Assembly: GCF_000686045.1 (NCBI RefSeq) | Contig: NZ_JMLV01000001.1 | Span: forward strand, 1 to 64,000 | From: Fodinicurvata fenggangensis DSM 21160 | GTDB lineage: Bacteria; Pseudomonadota; Alphaproteobacteria; Kiloniellales; DSM-21159 | Direction of reading: 5' to 3' | DNA: 64,000 bases | In this document: positions 34,026 through 43,737 of the stretch, piece by piece | How the letters are laid out: each line of letters starts with the position of its first letter | Numbering within the stretch: the stretch's first letter is position 1 | Notes under the pieces: generated by a model | What the model was told of the DNA's origin: nothing | Seen by the model: only the letters and a program-made list of their open reading frames with translations | Databases searched by the model: none | Translations under genes and position numbers: made by a program

Positions 34026-34640
34026 TCAGGTGGCTTCGCCAGCCTCTTCGTCGAGAAGGCTGTTGAAAGCGGTGACAGCTGCCTCCGGCCCTTCGGAGTG
34101 GTGCCAGACCGCATCGCCCACGGCAATGAAGTCAGCCCCGGCCCTGATTGCAGCAGAAGCCGTTTCCAGGCCATTCACGCCACCTGCCACGGACGGCACC
34201 TCCATCAACTCTGCCCACCAGGCAAGCAGCTCCGTTTCGCTGGAATCGAGCATGACGTAATCGGCATCCTGTTCGCCGGCTTCCATTGCGGCATGGCGCG
34301 AATGTCCGCAGTCAATTCCCAGAATCCTCTCGTCCCCCAGCCTCTGCCGCAAGCTACGCTGTTGTCGGGAATCTGCGGGAATCTGGATGCCGTCGCATCC
34401 GGTTTCGACCGCCATATCAGGATCGCCTTCCAGGACGGCTGCGGCTTCGGCTTGCTGGATGACGGGCAGCAAAGCCTTCAGGGCATTCCGGGTGGTGTCG
34501 GGGTCACCCTGGCCGGAACGCAGCAAGACAGCGGCCACATCACCGGCCGAAAGGGCATGTTCCACACGTGAGCAGGCGTCCGAAATGTCAACGCCGCCCG
34601 AGAGAAACGCGGGCGGCGTGACGAGATAAAGGCGGCAGCG
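34026..34640 (-). CDS. thiamine phosphate synthase-like protein (ThiE fold)
   Basis: 204 residues with a TIM-barrel like ThiE: CRLYLVTPPAFL at the N-terminus, TGCDGIQIP near residue 88, ADYVMLDSSE, and a phosphate-binding VAGGVNG...GADFIAVGDAVW at the end. The ThiE TxTK loop is not recognisable, so true thiamine phosphate synthesis is unsure. ATG 34640 has GGAG upstream and avoids overlap with the aldolase gene; 17 bp separate them. Confidence 0.72.
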   Translation of the reverse strand, partial: RCRLYLVTPPAFLSGGVDISDACSRVEHALSAGDVAAVLLRSGQGDPDTTRNALKALLPVIQQAEAAAVLEGDPDMAVETGCDGIQIPADSRQQRSLRQRLGDERILGIDCGHSRHAAMEAGEQDADYVMLDSSETELLAWWAELMEVPSVAGGVNGLETASAAIRAGADFIAVGDAVWHHSEGPEAAVTAFNSLLDEEAGEAT

Positions 34641-34657
34641 CATCCGGCTGCTCCTGC

Positions 34658-35578
34658 TCAAGCCTTGTTCTGGTAGATCTTGATGATCGTATCCAGCATT
34701 TCCAGGGCCTCCTTGCGCGGGCGTTGGAAGGTGTTGCGCCCGATAATCGAACCATTGGCGCCGCCATCGCGCAGGGCACGGATCTCGTTCAGCACGTCTT
34801 CGGTACTCTTGGCGCCGCCGCCCGAGAACACGACGATACGGCGGTTGTTGAAGCTGGACTGCATGACATGGGAAATGCGGGCCGAGAGATTGGAGATGTC
34901 GATCTTCTGCTTCTCGTAGACCTTGCGGGCGTCGTCCTGCTCGATGTGTTCGGTGGGCGGCTTCACCTTGATGATGTGTGCGCCCAGCAGGGCCGCCATG
35001 TGCGCCGCATAGGCCGTGACGTCGATGCCCGTTTCGCCTTCCTTGGAGAGTTTGCCGCCGCGCGGATAGGACCAGATCACGACGGCCAGGCCGACGGACT
35101 TGGCCTCTTCCGCCATTTCCCGGATTTCCTCCATCATCTCGAAGGCCTCGTCTGAACCCGGATAGATCGTGAAACCGATGGCCGAGCAGCCGAGCCTCAG
35201 CGCATCGTTGACGCTGCCGGTAATGGCCTGGTCCTTTGTGGTGGCGTGGCTGTTGGAGCTGTTGACCTTGAGGATGGTCGGAATGGCGCCCGCGAAGCTG
35301 TCGGCGCCGGCCTCGATCATGCCTAGCGGCGAGGCAAAAGCATTGAGCCCGGCGTCCACCGCGAGCTGGAAATGATAGTGCGGGTCATAGGCATCGGGGT
35401 TCGCCGCGAAGCTCCGCGCGGGGCCATGTTCGAAACCCTGGTCCACCGGGAGGATCAACAGCTTGCCGCTTCCGCCGAGTTTCCCGTGCATCAGGATTCG
35501 AGCCAGGTTGGCCTTGGTCCCTGGATTGTCGCTCTCGTAGTTTGCCAGAATGCGTTTGACGCGTTGTGTCAGCTTCAT
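34658..35578 (-). CDS. class I fructose-bisphosphate aldolase (DhnA type)
   Basis: Cleaves fructose-1,6-bisphosphate in glycolysis or makes it in gluconeogenesis using a Schiff-base lysine, seen in HIIKVKPPTEH. Other family features: LILPVDQGFEHGPARS near residue 41, IYPGSDEAFEMMEEI, WSYPRGGKLS and the C-terminal VVFSGGGAKST. 306 residues is normal. It sits in a run of central carbon genes (gapdh, transketolase) on the same strand. Confidence 0.95.
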   Translation of the reverse strand: MKLTQRVKRILANYESDNPGTKANLARILMHGKLGGSGKLLILPVDQGFEHGPARSFAANPDAYDPHYHFQLAVDAGLNAFASPLGMIEAGADSFAGAIPTILKVNSSNSHATTKDQAITGSVNDALRLGCSAIGFTIYPGSDEAFEMMEEIREMAEEAKSVGLAVVIWSYPRGGKLSKEGETGIDVTAYAAHMAALLGAHIIKVKPPTEHIEQDDARKVYEKQKIDISNLSARISHVMQSSFNNRRIVVFSGGGAKSTEDVLNEIRALRDGGANGSIIGRNTFQRPRKEALEMLDTIIKIYQNKA

Positions 35579-35712
35579 GATCGTTCCTCACCATCTTCCA
35601 TGCAGCGGACAACAAGACCAGGGAAGCATACCTGTCGCCCGGATTGATAACCGAGCTTCTGAATAACGAAGCCCCCCGGGGAATGCAATTCCAGACAGAC
35701 TGACGTCAGGAA

Positions 35713-36144
35713 CTAGGTCGGTTCTTCCCGGAACCAGAACCATGCCCGGCATGCGGCCAGGGGATCGGGCTCTCTGTCAAGAAACAGGCAACGGGGCCGT
35801 GCCATCAGGAAAAGGGCATCTTGCAGATCGGCCAGTTGCTGCAGGCGTCGGGTGGTTTCTGTCTGGCCACGGAATATTATGCCGCCAGCGCCACTGTGCA
35901 GGGCCTCCAGTGCGTAACCGGCGGTATCCCCGCAATCCAGGACCATGGAAACTTCAGCTTCCGGTACTTCTGAGGCGGTTTGTCGAGCGATTTCGATAAA
36001 CCAGAGACTGCCGGCTTGTGCGGCTGCGTCAGGCGTGGAGACCAGCAGAACCTGCTGTTGTCTCTGAGTCGCCACGCGCGCGGCGATGATTGCCGTGCGA
36101 AGTGATGCGATCTCGAGCGCGACGGGCAGGATTGAAGCCGTCAT
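35713..36144 (-). CDS. hypothetical protein between gapdh and aldolase genes
   Basis: 143 residues, no family recognised. It lacks a signal peptide; the motif AGYALEALHSGAGGIIFRG resembles the C-terminal part of a phosphate-binding barrel but is too short to assign. Its placement between glyceraldehyde-3-phosphate dehydrogenase and the aldolase on the same strand suggests co-expression. GGAAAG lies upstream of the ATG. Confidence 0.62.
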   Translation of the reverse strand: MTASILPVALEIASLRTAIIAARVATQRQQQVLLVSTPDAAAQAGSLWFIEIARQTASEVPEAEVSMVLDCGDTAGYALEALHSGAGGIIFRGQTETTRRLQQLADLQDALFLMARPRCLFLDREPDPLAACRAWFWFREEPT

Positions 36145-36166
36145 CGCTGATACACTTTCCGCCGGC

Positions 36167-36191
36167 CGACGGCGGGCTCAGCCCGCCGTCG
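36167..36191 (-). other. GC-rich hairpin after gapdh
   Basis: An 11-bp perfect stem (36167-36177 with 36181-36191) around a TCA loop lies between the gapdh stop and the next gene. There is no T-run, so it may slow or end transcription or protect the gapdh mRNA 3' end. Confidence 0.55.
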
Positions 36192-36204
36192 CGCGCGGAA
36201 GCCT

Positions 36205-37212
36205 TCAGAGCAGCTTGCCCATGGCAACGGCGGTGTCGCTCATGCGGCTGGAGAAGCCCCACTCGTTGTCGTACCAGGACATGACACGGACCAGGCGCTT
36301 GTCGATCACCTGGGTCCCGTTCAGGTCGAAGGTGGAACTGGCGGGATTATGGTTGAAGTCCACGGAGACCAGCGGTTCGTCCGAGGTTTCAAGAACGCCC
36401 TTCAACTCACCGGCTGCGGCCGTGCGAATGGCATCATTGATTTCCTCGGTGGTCACGTCGCGTGGGGCATCGAACTTCAAGTCCACCAGACTGACATTCG
36501 GGGTTGGCACGCGAATGGCGACGCCGTCCAGCTTGCCCTTGAGCTCCGGCAGGACCAGGCCGACCGCACGTGCGGCTCCGGTGGAGGTCGGGATCATGGA
36601 CATGGCTGCGGCGCGGGCACGGTGCGGATCCTTGTGCAGCGTGTCCACGGTCTTCTGATCACCGGTATAGGCGTGGATCGTGGTCATGAAACCGCGTTCG
36701 ATCCCAACGGCCTTGTTCAGGACATAGGCGACGGGTGCCAGGCAGTTGGTGGTGCAGGACGCGTTGGAAACCACTTCGTGCTCGGCACTCAGCTGGTCAT
36801 GGTTGACGCCATAGACGACAGTCAGGTCGGCATCTCCGGCAGGTGCGGAGACCAGGACCTTCTTTGCACCACCCTTCAGATGAGCGGCGGCCTTGTCACG
36901 GCTGGTGAACAAGCCCGTGCACTCCAGGACGATATCGACGCCCAGGTCACCCCAGGGCAGATTGGCAGGATCACGCTCGGCCAGAACCTTGAGCCTCTGG
37001 CCGTCGATCTCGATTGCATCATCCTTGGCTGTCACGATGCCCGGGAAGCGGCCATGAACCGAATCATATTTCAGGAGGTGCGCGTTAGCCTCTGCTGTCC
37101 CCAGGTCGTTGATGGCCACGAACTCCAGGTCCTTGCGTCCCGATTCCAGGGCCGCGCGCAAAACCAGACGGCCGATCCGTCCGAAACCATTGATACCGAC
37201 ACGAAGAGTCAT
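36205..37212 (-). CDS. gap: glyceraldehyde-3-phosphate dehydrogenase, type I
   Basis: 335 residues. NAD-binding start [20 protein letters not shown]; catalytic cysteine in [12 protein letters not shown] near residue 152; phosphate site [21 protein letters not shown] near the end. Converts glyceraldehyde-3-phosphate to 1,3-bisphosphoglycerate. GGAGGATAG precedes the ATG. Lies 38 bp behind transketolase. Confidence 0.97.
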   Translation of the reverse strand: MTLRVGINGFGRIGRLVLRAALESGRKDLEFVAINDLGTAEANAHLLKYDSVHGRFPGIVTAKDDAIEIDGQRLKVLAERDPANLPWGDLGVDIVLECTGLFTSRDKAAAHLKGGAKKVLVSAPAGDADLTVVYGVNHDQLSAEHEVVSNASCTTNCLAPVAYVLNKAVGIERGFMTTIHAYTGDQKTVDTLHKDPHRARAAAMSMIPTSTGAARAVGLVLPELKGKLDGVAIRVPTPNVSLVDLKFDAPRDVTTEEINDAIRTAAAGELKGVLETSDEPLVSVDFNHNPASSTFDLNGTQVIDKRLVRVMSWYDNEWGFSSRMSDTAVAMGKLL

Positions 37213-37250
37213 ACGCCTATCCTCCAGCTTATTCTGTTATTCACATAGGG

Positions 37251-39263
37251 TCACAGGCCGTTGCGTACAGCCGAGACAATGGCTTCGGTCGTGATGCCGA
37301 AGTGGTCGTAAAGGTCGCCTGCCGGGGCAGATGCGCCGAATCCGCGCATGCCGATGAAGATTCCGTCCAGTCCGGCCCAGCGCTCCCAACCATAGTAGGA
37401 CGCAGCCTCGATCACGACCGGCAGCGATCCGGGTCCCATCACCTCGTCACGATAATGCGGCGGTTGCTCAAGGAAAGCCTCCCAACAAGGCATGGAAACG
37501 ACAGCGGTTGAAATTCCCAGGTCCCGCAACTGCTGTTGCGCTTCCAACGCCAGGTGGACTTCCGAACCGCTGGCAATAAGTGTGGCCTGGCGATCTCCAT
37601 GCGCAGGAGACAGGATGTATGCGCCCAGCGCGGACCAGTTGTCAGTTCCTTCCTTGCGCACGGTCGGCAGCCCCTGTCGGCTGAGCGCGAGAACAGAGGG
37701 GCCATCCTGGGACCGCAGGGCCATTTCCCAGCATTCCGCGGTTTCAACCGTATCGGCCGGGCGCAGTACCTTGAGGTTCGGCATGGCCCGAAGAGAGGAC
37801 AGGTGCTCCACGGGCTGGTGGGTTGGCCCGTCCTCGCCCAGGCCTATGGAGTCATGGGTCATGACATAGACGACCCGCTGCTTCATCAGCGCCGCCAGGC
37901 GAATGGAGGGGCGGCAATAGTCGGTGAACACCAGGAAGGTGCCGCCGTAGGGGACGAGACCGCCATGCAGGGCGATGCCGTTCATGGCGGCCGCCATGCC
38001 GTGTTCGCGCACACCGTAATAGACGTAACTGCCGTCATAATCTGGTGCGGATACAGGTTCCTGGGACTTGGCCTTGGTGTTGTTCGAACCGGTCAGGTCA
38101 GCAGAGCCGCCCAGCAGCTCCGGCATGGTCTCTGCCAGTGCGTCGAGAACCTGATTCGAGGAAACGCGCGTGGCCAGCTTGGGCTGCTCGGAGATGACGT
38201 TCTTCTTGAAATCGGCAATCAGGTCATCCAGGCCCCCGGGCAGTTCACCCGCCATGCGGCGCTGGAATTCCTGACGCAGGGCCGCGTCAGCCTTGGACAG
38301 GCGTTCATCCCATTGACGGGAGGCTTCACTGCCCTTCTGCCCAACCGCACGCCATGCCTGAAGGATATCATCCGGGATCTCGAAGTTGCCGTGCGGCCAG
38401 CCGAGCTTTTCACGCGCCGCCGCGATCTCCTCATCGCCCAGCGGCGCACCGTGCGTGGCTGCGGTGCCTTCCTTGTTCGGTGCGCCAAATCCGATCACGG
38501 TCTTGCAGGCGATCATCGAAGGGGCATCGCTGGCCTGTGCCGCTTCTATGGCTGCAGCTACGGCCTCGGGATCGTGACCATCCACCCGCTGGCAGTGCCA
38601 GCCATAGGATTCGAAGCGTTTCAGGTGGTCGTCGGAACAGGAAAGCGTGGTCGGCCCGTCAATGGAGATACCGTTGTCGTCGAAAAGCACGATGAGGCGG
38701 GAGAGCTTAAGGTGACCTGCCAGGGAGCCGGCCTCGTGGCTGATCCCTTCCATCAGGCAGCCGTCACCGGCAATGACATAGGTGTGGTGATCCACGAGTT
38801 CCGAGCCGAACTTCCGGGCCAGCAGGCGTTCTGCAAGGGCCATGCCCACTGCGTTGCCGAGACCCTGTCCCAGCGGCCCCGTCGTCGTCTCGATGCCCGA
38901 GGCATGACCAAACTCGGGATGGCCGGCGGTACGAGCACCCAGTTGGCGGAAGGACTTCAACTCGTCCAGCGTCATGTCGGCGTAGCCGGTCAGATGCAGC
39001 AACGAATAGAGCAGCATCGAGCCATGACCGGCAGAGAGGACGAAACGATCCCGGTCCGGCCACTCAGGGCGGGCGGGATCGAATTTCATGTAGCGTGTGA
39101 AGAGGACGGTCGCGACGTCGGCCATGCCCATGGGCATGCCGGGATGGCCGGACTTGGCTTTCTGAACGGCATCCATGGACAGGGCCCGGATGGCGTTGGC
39201 CATGTTGTTGTGACCGACCTTGTCCACGGCCTGGGCCGCTTCGTTCTCGCGCGCAGCGCTCAT
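37251..39263 (-). CDS. tkt: transketolase
   Basis: Transfers two-carbon units in the pentose phosphate pathway with thiamine diphosphate. From ATG 39263 it has 670 residues; the upstream TTG at 39293 lacks a ribosome site. Family marks: [16 protein letters not shown] near residue 36, [20 protein letters not shown] (TPP motif), [19 protein letters not shown], and [10 protein letters not shown]. First gene of the transketolase-gapdh-aldolase block. Confidence 0.96.
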   Translation of the reverse strand: MSAARENEAAQAVDKVGHNNMANAIRALSMDAVQKAKSGHPGMPMGMADVATVLFTRYMKFDPARPEWPDRDRFVLSAGHGSMLLYSLLHLTGYADMTLDELKSFRQLGARTAGHPEFGHASGIETTTGPLGQGLGNAVGMALAERLLARKFGSELVDHHTYVIAGDGCLMEGISHEAGSLAGHLKLSRLIVLFDDNGISIDGPTTLSCSDDHLKRFESYGWHCQRVDGHDPEAVAAAIEAAQASDAPSMIACKTVIGFGAPNKEGTAATHGAPLGDEEIAAAREKLGWPHGNFEIPDDILQAWRAVGQKGSEASRQWDERLSKADAALRQEFQRRMAGELPGGLDDLIADFKKNVISEQPKLATRVSSNQVLDALAETMPELLGGSADLTGSNNTKAKSQEPVSAPDYDGSYVYYGVREHGMAAAMNGIALHGGLVPYGGTFLVFTDYCRPSIRLAALMKQRVVYVMTHDSIGLGEDGPTHQPVEHLSSLRAMPNLKVLRPADTVETAECWEMALRSQDGPSVLALSRQGLPTVRKEGTDNWSALGAYILSPAHGDRQATLIASGSEVHLALEAQQQLRDLGISTAVVSMPCWEAFLEQPPHYRDEVMGPGSLPVVIEAASYYGWERWAGLDGIFIGMRGFGASAPAGDLYDHFGITTEAIVSAVRNGL

Positions 39264-39550
39264 TTCAGAATTCCATCTTTGTTTGAACGTCAAAGAGTTA
39301 TCCGGACAGTTTCAGACATACTCCAAGCGCAAGTGACAGGGTGCGTCACGCAACAATGGCCTGAATGCCCTTGATGCGATGCACAATGCCGCCGGCGCTG
39401 GAAAGGGTCAACCGACAAGCTGGTGTTTTGTATCCGCCTGAAACCGGCTTGTGTCGGGTCTTTATGATCCTTTGTGACCGGCTTGGCTGGCCGCTTGTTG
39501 ACCCCGCTGCCTGGCGAAGCCTAAATTCAACTGTTTCCATCGATAATACA

Positions 39551-39853
39551 ATGGCGAGTGAAATGTCCTCGAACGAAAGCCCCATCTCCTCCGAAGAGAC
39601 AGCGGAGAGTGAAGACGCACCGGACGGTGCGACGGATGCAACATTGGACGATGCAGCCAGGCGGCTGGAACAGGCTCTCGAAAGCCTGGAAGGCCTGATT
39701 GAGCAGAAGTCCGCGAAGATATCCGAACTCGGGCAGGCGCTGGAAGCCGCGCAAGCCGAGAACAAGGATCTCAGGCAGAGGCTGGAGCAGGCGTCGGAGA
39801 AAGTGGACGGTGTGACCAAGCGTCTGCAGGAAACCCTGGAGGACAAGGGCTGA
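39551..39853 (+). CDS. coiled-coil protein (DUF4164-like) before zapA
   Basis: 100 residues from ATG 39551: an acidic Ser/Glu N-terminus, then a regular coiled coil (about residues 30-95; ARRLEQALESLEGLIEQK, LGQALEAAQAENKDLRQRL). Similar short coiled coils precede zapA in other alphaproteobacteria. The stop overlaps the zapA start (TGATG), so the two are coupled and it may act in division. The 287 bp before it (from the transketolase start) hold no gene that I can see, only divergent promoter space. Confidence 0.8.
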   Translation: MASEMSSNESPISSEETAESEDAPDGATDATLDDAARRLEQALESLEGLIEQKSAKISELGQALEAAQAENKDLRQRLEQASEKVDGVTKRLQETLEDKG

Positions 39854-40197
39854 TGGCACAGGTGAGCTTGACCGTGAATGGTCGCAATTACGATGTGACC
39901 TGTGACGATGGGCAGGAAGACCAGCTGCGGGACCTGGCTGCCGAACTGGATAGCCGTGTGCAACAGCTGGTGCGCAGTGTCGGGCAACCCGGTGAGGCGC
40001 GCTTGCTCCTGTTGACGGGGCTGCTGATGGTCGACGAGATGCGAGGGTTGCGCGCCAACGGTTCGGATGAGGCAGCACCAGCCGCCTCGATGGATAGCGT
40101 TTCAGAAGGCGCGGGCACGGATGAATCACAGGCGGAATTGCTGGGTGCCGTTGCCGATCATATAGAAACCCTTGTCGCGCGGCATCGCGAACTCTAG
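39853..40197 (+). CDS. zapA: cell division protein ZapA
   Basis: 114 residues. ZapA binds and bundles FtsZ at the division ring. N-terminal MAQVSLTVNGRNYDVTCDDG is the family beta-strand region; RDLAAELDSRVQQLV and LLLLTGLLMVDEMR follow, then a helical C-terminus. It is followed by 6S RNA and the 5-FTHF cyclo-ligase, the same order as in E. coli. Confidence 0.92.
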   Translation: MAQVSLTVNGRNYDVTCDDGQEDQLRDLAAELDSRVQQLVRSVGQPGEARLLLLTGLLMVDEMRGLRANGSDEAAPAASMDSVSEGAGTDESQAELLGAVADHIETLVARHREL

Positions 40198-40237
40198 ATA
40201 CTGCAGACGGCAAAGCATTTCGACTTTGCTGGGGCTC

Positions 40238-40390
40238 GTGCTGCGGAGTGCGTCAGGTTCTTCTATCCCTGGGGCCAATAATCACCTCTAGGGAGCTGTC
40301 CCTGCCGGGATCGTGGTCTCGGTATTACGGCACCCACCTGTCGACGACAGGCCACAGAGGATGCACAGTAACCAACGGCTCTCGCGGCAC
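40238..40390 (+). ncRNA. ssrS: 6S RNA
   Basis: The 256-bp gap between zapA and the 5-FTHF cyclo-ligase gene is the conserved place of ssrS. The ends pair (GTGCTGCG at 40238-40245 with CGCGGCAC at 40383-40390), giving about 153 bases, a normal 6S length, with a 5' CCCTGGGG element and an apical hairpin CCTGTC-GAC-GACAGG. 6S RNA binds sigma-70 RNA polymerase in slow growth. Exact ends are my estimate. Confidence 0.75.
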
Positions 40391-40453
40391 ACCCCTTTTC
40401 AATGCTCACCTTACGGGCTTCAGGCCTGCCATGATGCGCTCTGGAGACGTCCA

Positions 40454-41038
40454 GTGACGGACAGCGTCAATCCCGACGAAAGCAAGAAGAGTCTCAGGCG
40501 TGAGGCCGCAGCACGTCGTCGCCTTGCCAGCGAAGAGTCTGGGCCGGATGCAGCCTTGCGCCTTGCGGAAAACCTTCTGGGTCGCAAGGAACTGGCCAAT
40601 GCCGGCTGGGTTTCCTCCTATTGGCCAATGCGCGACGAGATCGACCCACGACCGGCAATGGAGGCGTTGAACGCGAAAGGTGTTGGGCTGTGCCTGCCGG
40701 TGGTGACGGAGAACGCCCAACCATTGGTCTTTCGCGCCTGGCAGCCGGGTGACCGGTTGGTCACGGAGGCTTTCGGAACTTCGGTGCCCGAGCCGTCGGC
40801 AGCCGAGCAGGTGCCCGATATCCTGCTTGTGCCCCTGTTGGCCTTCGACAATGAAGGCTATCGTCTGGGCTATGGCGGCGGCTTCTATGACCGAACGCTT
40901 GAAAAGCTGCGCGCCGAGCGGGGGACGTTGGCCATTGGGTTGGGATTTGCCGGGCAACATATGGATTTCTTGCCTCGAGGGCCGCATGATCAGAAACTGG
41001 ACATGGTCGTGACTGAGCAGGGTGTCCAGGCTTTCTGA
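40454..41038 (+). CDS. 5-formyltetrahydrofolate cyclo-ligase
   Basis: Converts 5-formyl-THF to 5,10-methenyl-THF with ATP. A GTG start at 40454 has GGAG seven bases upstream and gives 194 residues. Family marks: RREAAARRRL near the start, VSSYWPMRDEIDPRP, and the C-terminal ILLVPLLAFDNEGYRLGYGG followed by GFYDRTL. Lies directly behind 6S RNA as ygfA does in E. coli, perhaps processed from a shared transcript. Confidence 0.94.
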   Translation: MTDSVNPDESKKSLRREAAARRRLASEESGPDAALRLAENLLGRKELANAGWVSSYWPMRDEIDPRPAMEALNAKGVGLCLPVVTENAQPLVFRAWQPGDRLVTEAFGTSVPEPSAAEQVPDILLVPLLAFDNEGYRLGYGGGFYDRTLEKLRAERGTLAIGLGFAGQHMDFLPRGPHDQKLDMVVTEQGVQAF

Positions 41039-41068
41039 CAGGTCTCATTTCTTTTAAAGGCACAAGCT

Positions 41069-41878
41069 GTGAAACTGCTGTTCTGTGGAGACATCGTCGG
41101 TCGCTCCGGCCGGGAAATCGTGCATGAGGAGTTGCCGAAGCTGCGCCGCGAGCTGGAGCCGGACTTCATTGTCATAAATGCCGAGAACGCAGCCGGCGGT
41201 TTCGGAATGACGGAAAAGATCTGTGCCGAACTGTTCGAACTGGGAGCTGACGTCATAAGCGGCGGCAATCACAGCTGGGACAAGAATGAATGCCTGGAGT
41301 ATATCAACCGCGAGCCACGCCTGTTGCGTCCTGCGAACTATCCAGCCGGAACGCCTGGACGCGGAATCGGTGTTTACAGCACCATCAAGGGGCAGAAGGT
41401 GGCCGTGATGAATGTCATGGGACGCCTGTTCATGGATCCGCTGGACGACCCTTTCGCAGTCGTGACGCGTGAGCTGGAACGCTTCCGCCTGAAGGGGAAC
41501 GTGGACGCCTTCATCCTGGACGTCCATGCCGAGGCCAGCAGCGAAAAGATGGCTATGGCGCACTGTGTCGATGGCCGGGTTTCACTGGTGGTGGGAACCC
41601 ATACCCATATTCCGACTGCCGACGCCCAAATCCTGCCGGGCGGGACGGCCTATCAGACGGATGCCGGCATGTGTGGTGACTACAACTCGGTCATCGGCAT
41701 GAACAAGGAAGCGCCGATCGCACGCTTCACTCGCAAGCTGCCGACCGAACGCCTGAGCGTTGCAACCGGGCCAGCTGACCTCTGTGCCGTGTTGGTGGAA
41801 ACCGACGACGCTACGGGACTGGCCAGAAGAATCGAACCTGTCCGCCGGGGGGCACGTCTCAAGGCGACAGCGCCCTGA
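41069..41878 (+). CDS. YmdB family metallophosphoesterase (TIGR00282)
   Basis: 269 residues starting with GTG at 41069. Di-metal phosphoesterase fold: LLFCGDIVGRSGR near residue 3, INAENAAGGFGMT, SGGNHSWDKNE near residue 68, DVHAEASSEK, VGTHTHIPTADAQ near residue 175, and the terminal TDAGMCGDYNSVIGM. Bacillus YmdB is a 2',3'-cyclic nucleotide phosphodiesterase that affects development; the role in alphaproteobacteria is less clear. Follows the cyclo-ligase by 30 bp. Confidence 0.92.
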   Translation: MKLLFCGDIVGRSGREIVHEELPKLRRELEPDFIVINAENAAGGFGMTEKICAELFELGADVISGGNHSWDKNECLEYINREPRLLRPANYPAGTPGRGIGVYSTIKGQKVAVMNVMGRLFMDPLDDPFAVVTRELERFRLKGNVDAFILDVHAEASSEKMAMAHCVDGRVSLVVGTHTHIPTADAQILPGGTAYQTDAGMCGDYNSVIGMNKEAPIARFTRKLPTERLSVATGPADLCAVLVETDDATGLARRIEPVRRGARLKATAP

Positions 41879-41894
41879 AGGGGACGGCCTGCGC

Positions 41895-42173
41895 TCAGTT
41901 TTCCTGAGATGGATGGAGAGAGAGGAACCGTGCGACTTCCTCGTTGAGTACCGCGGTCATCTCGGTGATGCGGCTGCTTTCGCTAAGCGCGGCTTCACCG
42001 TGAATGGCTTCAGCTCCATCGAAATGGTCGGAGAAGGCCAGAATGCGGTCCAGGCTCTCGAGGCACTGGGTTTGGGCAAAACCCTCGACCGACTCCACGG
42101 CACGGGCCAGCCTGTCCGATGCCGCACCTTCGGGAGTCCGCAAATCTTCCAGCAGCTTTTCGGGCAGGCCCAT
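41895..42173 (-). CDS. small hypothetical helical protein
   Basis: 92 residues from ATG 42173, chosen because GGAG lies upstream; a TTG two codons earlier is possible. No family recognised; sequence is acidic and helical (EKLLEDLRTPEGAASDRL, ILAFSDHF), without membrane segments. It is convergent with the YmdB gene (16 bp gap) and divergent from yebC, with a dyad between. Confidence 0.55.
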   Translation of the reverse strand: MGLPEKLLEDLRTPEGAASDRLARAVESVEGFAQTQCLESLDRILAFSDHFDGAEAIHGEAALSESSRITEMTAVLNEEVARFLSLHPSQEN

Positions 42174-42205
42174 GGTCAAACTCCGCTTCGCGGTTCGAGA
42201 ACGTT

Positions 42206-42239
42206 CTGTTAAACACGCTCGAGCAAGAGTATTTAACAG
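42206..42239. promoter_or_regulatory. inverted repeat in the yebC / hypothetical divergent region
   Basis: CTGTTAAA (42206-42213) and TTTAACAG (42232-42239) form an exact 8-bp inverted repeat around an inner GCTCGAGC palindrome. It lies 33 bp before the small hypothetical gene. It could be an operator or a leader hairpin. Confidence 0.4.
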
Positions 42240-42401
42240 CCCTTAAAAGTGGGTTAATGCCACTGTAGGACTTTATCGCTGTGATGTTGAGTGCGGATTG
42301 CGACGAACCGCACCGGGCCGCGGGGCTGACAGAGCGTGCCAAAGCAACGATATTGCCGCACGAGACGACACGAGTTTGCAAGAACATGAGGTTGAGGTGC
42401 C

Positions 42402-43151
42402 ATGGCTGGCCATAGCCAATTCAAGAACATCATGCATCGCAAGGGTGCGCAGGACAAAAAGCGTGCCAAGGAATTTGCCAAGCTGACGCGCGAGATCATC
42501 GTTGCCGCAAAAAGCGGTTTGCCCGACCCGGCCATGAATCCGCGACTGCGTGGGGCCATTGCGGATGCCCGGTCGGCAAACATGCCCAAGGACAACATTG
42601 ACCGCGCCATCAAGAAGGCCACGGGCGAGGGCGAAGACGTCAACTATGAGGAGATGCGCTACGAGGGTTATGGCCCGGGCGGCGTCGCCATGATCGTCGA
42701 AGCCCTGACCGACAACAAGAATCGTACGGCTTCGGAAGTTCGGGCGGCGTTCTCGAAGCATGGCGGCTCGCTGGGGGAAACCAACTCGGTCGCTTTTCAG
42801 TTCGAGCGCGCCGGCCAGATCGTCTATCCGGTTGATACCGCCGACCATGAAGAGGTCTTCGAAGCGGCTGCCGAAGCAGGTGCCCAGGATGTTCAGAGCG
42901 ATGAGGAGAACCATACCATCATCTGCGCGCCAGATGATTTCTCTGATGTGCGTGATAGCCTGACCGAGAAGTATGGCGATCCGAGCGAGGCGCGACTGGT
43001 TTGGCGGCCGATGAACACGACGCCCATCGATGAGGATCAGGCCTCGACACTCTTCAAGATGATCGAGGTGCTCGAGGATAACGACGACGTGCGCGAGGTT
43101 TCGACCAACTTCGAGGTTTCCGACGAGGTCCTGGCCCGCCTCACGGCCTGA
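42402..43151 (+). CDS. yebC: YebC/PmpR family DNA-binding or translation-related regulator
   Basis: 249 residues with the family start [20 protein letters not shown], the central [20 protein letters not shown] near residue 86 and [18 protein letters not shown] near residue 124. Family members act as transcription regulators, and some help translation of proline-rich stretches. Its place directly before ruvCAB is typical for alphaproteobacteria and many other bacteria. Confidence 0.95.
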   Translation: MAGHSQFKNIMHRKGAQDKKRAKEFAKLTREIIVAAKSGLPDPAMNPRLRGAIADARSANMPKDNIDRAIKKATGEGEDVNYEEMRYEGYGPGGVAMIVEALTDNKNRTASEVRAAFSKHGGSLGETNSVAFQFERAGQIVYPVDTADHEEVFEAAAEAGAQDVQSDEENHTIICAPDDFSDVRDSLTEKYGDPSEARLVWRPMNTTPIDEDQASTLFKMIEVLEDNDDVREVSTNFEVSDEVLARLTA

Positions 43152-43218
43152 GGAGACGGCACTTGAAGCAGGGCGCCTATAGCCGCAAGCCCAGGCAGTG
43201 GCGGGGGAGTGAGCAGAC

Positions 43219-43737
43219 ATGCGGGTAATCGGCCTTGATCCGGGCCTGCGCCACATGGGTTGGGGTATCATAGATACAGACGGCAGCAGGCTTTCCCATG
43301 TGGCCAATGGAACCTTGCGCAGCGATGATCGCTGCGACCTGCCGGAACGCTTGGTGCAGCTCAAGAGCGCCCTGGAAGAGGTGCTTGGACAGCATCGCCC
43401 GCAGGCCGCCGCGGTAGAGGAAACCCTGGCAAACCGAAATCCCGACTCGACACTGAAGCTGGGCATGGCTCGCGGTGTGGCCTTGATGGTTCCGGCGATT
43501 GCGGGCCTGGAAGTGACGCAGTACCTGCCGATGATCGTGAAGAAGTCTGTTGTCGGGACGGGCCATGCGAAGAAGGAGCAGGTGACCATGATGATCGAGC
43601 GCCTGTTGCCGGGTTGCAGTCCCCATTCGGCGGATGCAGCAGATGCCTTGGCGGTTGCGATCTGTCATGCCCATCATGCGGCCACTCGACAGAGCTGGTC
43701 AGCGCGAAGCCGTGAAGCGGCAGGGAGCGCTTCATGA
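43219..43737 (+). CDS. ruvC: crossover junction endodeoxyribonuclease RuvC
   Basis: Cuts Holliday junctions after branch migration by RuvAB. 172 residues; RNase H-like fold with the catalytic acids in [16 protein letters not shown] (Asp7), in [12 protein letters not shown] (Glu), and in [15 protein letters not shown] (two Asp). ATG at 43219 preceded by GGGGGAG. The stop overlaps the ruvA start (ATGA). Confidence 0.97.
   Translation: MRVIGLDPGLRHMGWGIIDTDGSRLSHVANGTLRSDDRCDLPERLVQLKSALEEVLGQHRPQAAAVEETLANRNPDSTLKLGMARGVALMVPAIAGLEVTQYLPMIVKKSVVGTGHAKKEQVTMMIERLLPGCSPHSADAADALAVAICHAHHAATRQSWSARSREAAGSAS

Noticed and set aside
39365-39550. N-terminal extension of the coiled-coil protein before zapA
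   Set aside because: The added residues show no coiled-coil or family similarity, and the ATG at 39551 gives the usual length.
42193-42206. LexA-like GTTC-GTTC repeat before yebC-ruvCAB
   Set aside because: The alphaproteobacterial LexA site is GTTC-N7-GTTC; here the spacing is six, so it does not fit.
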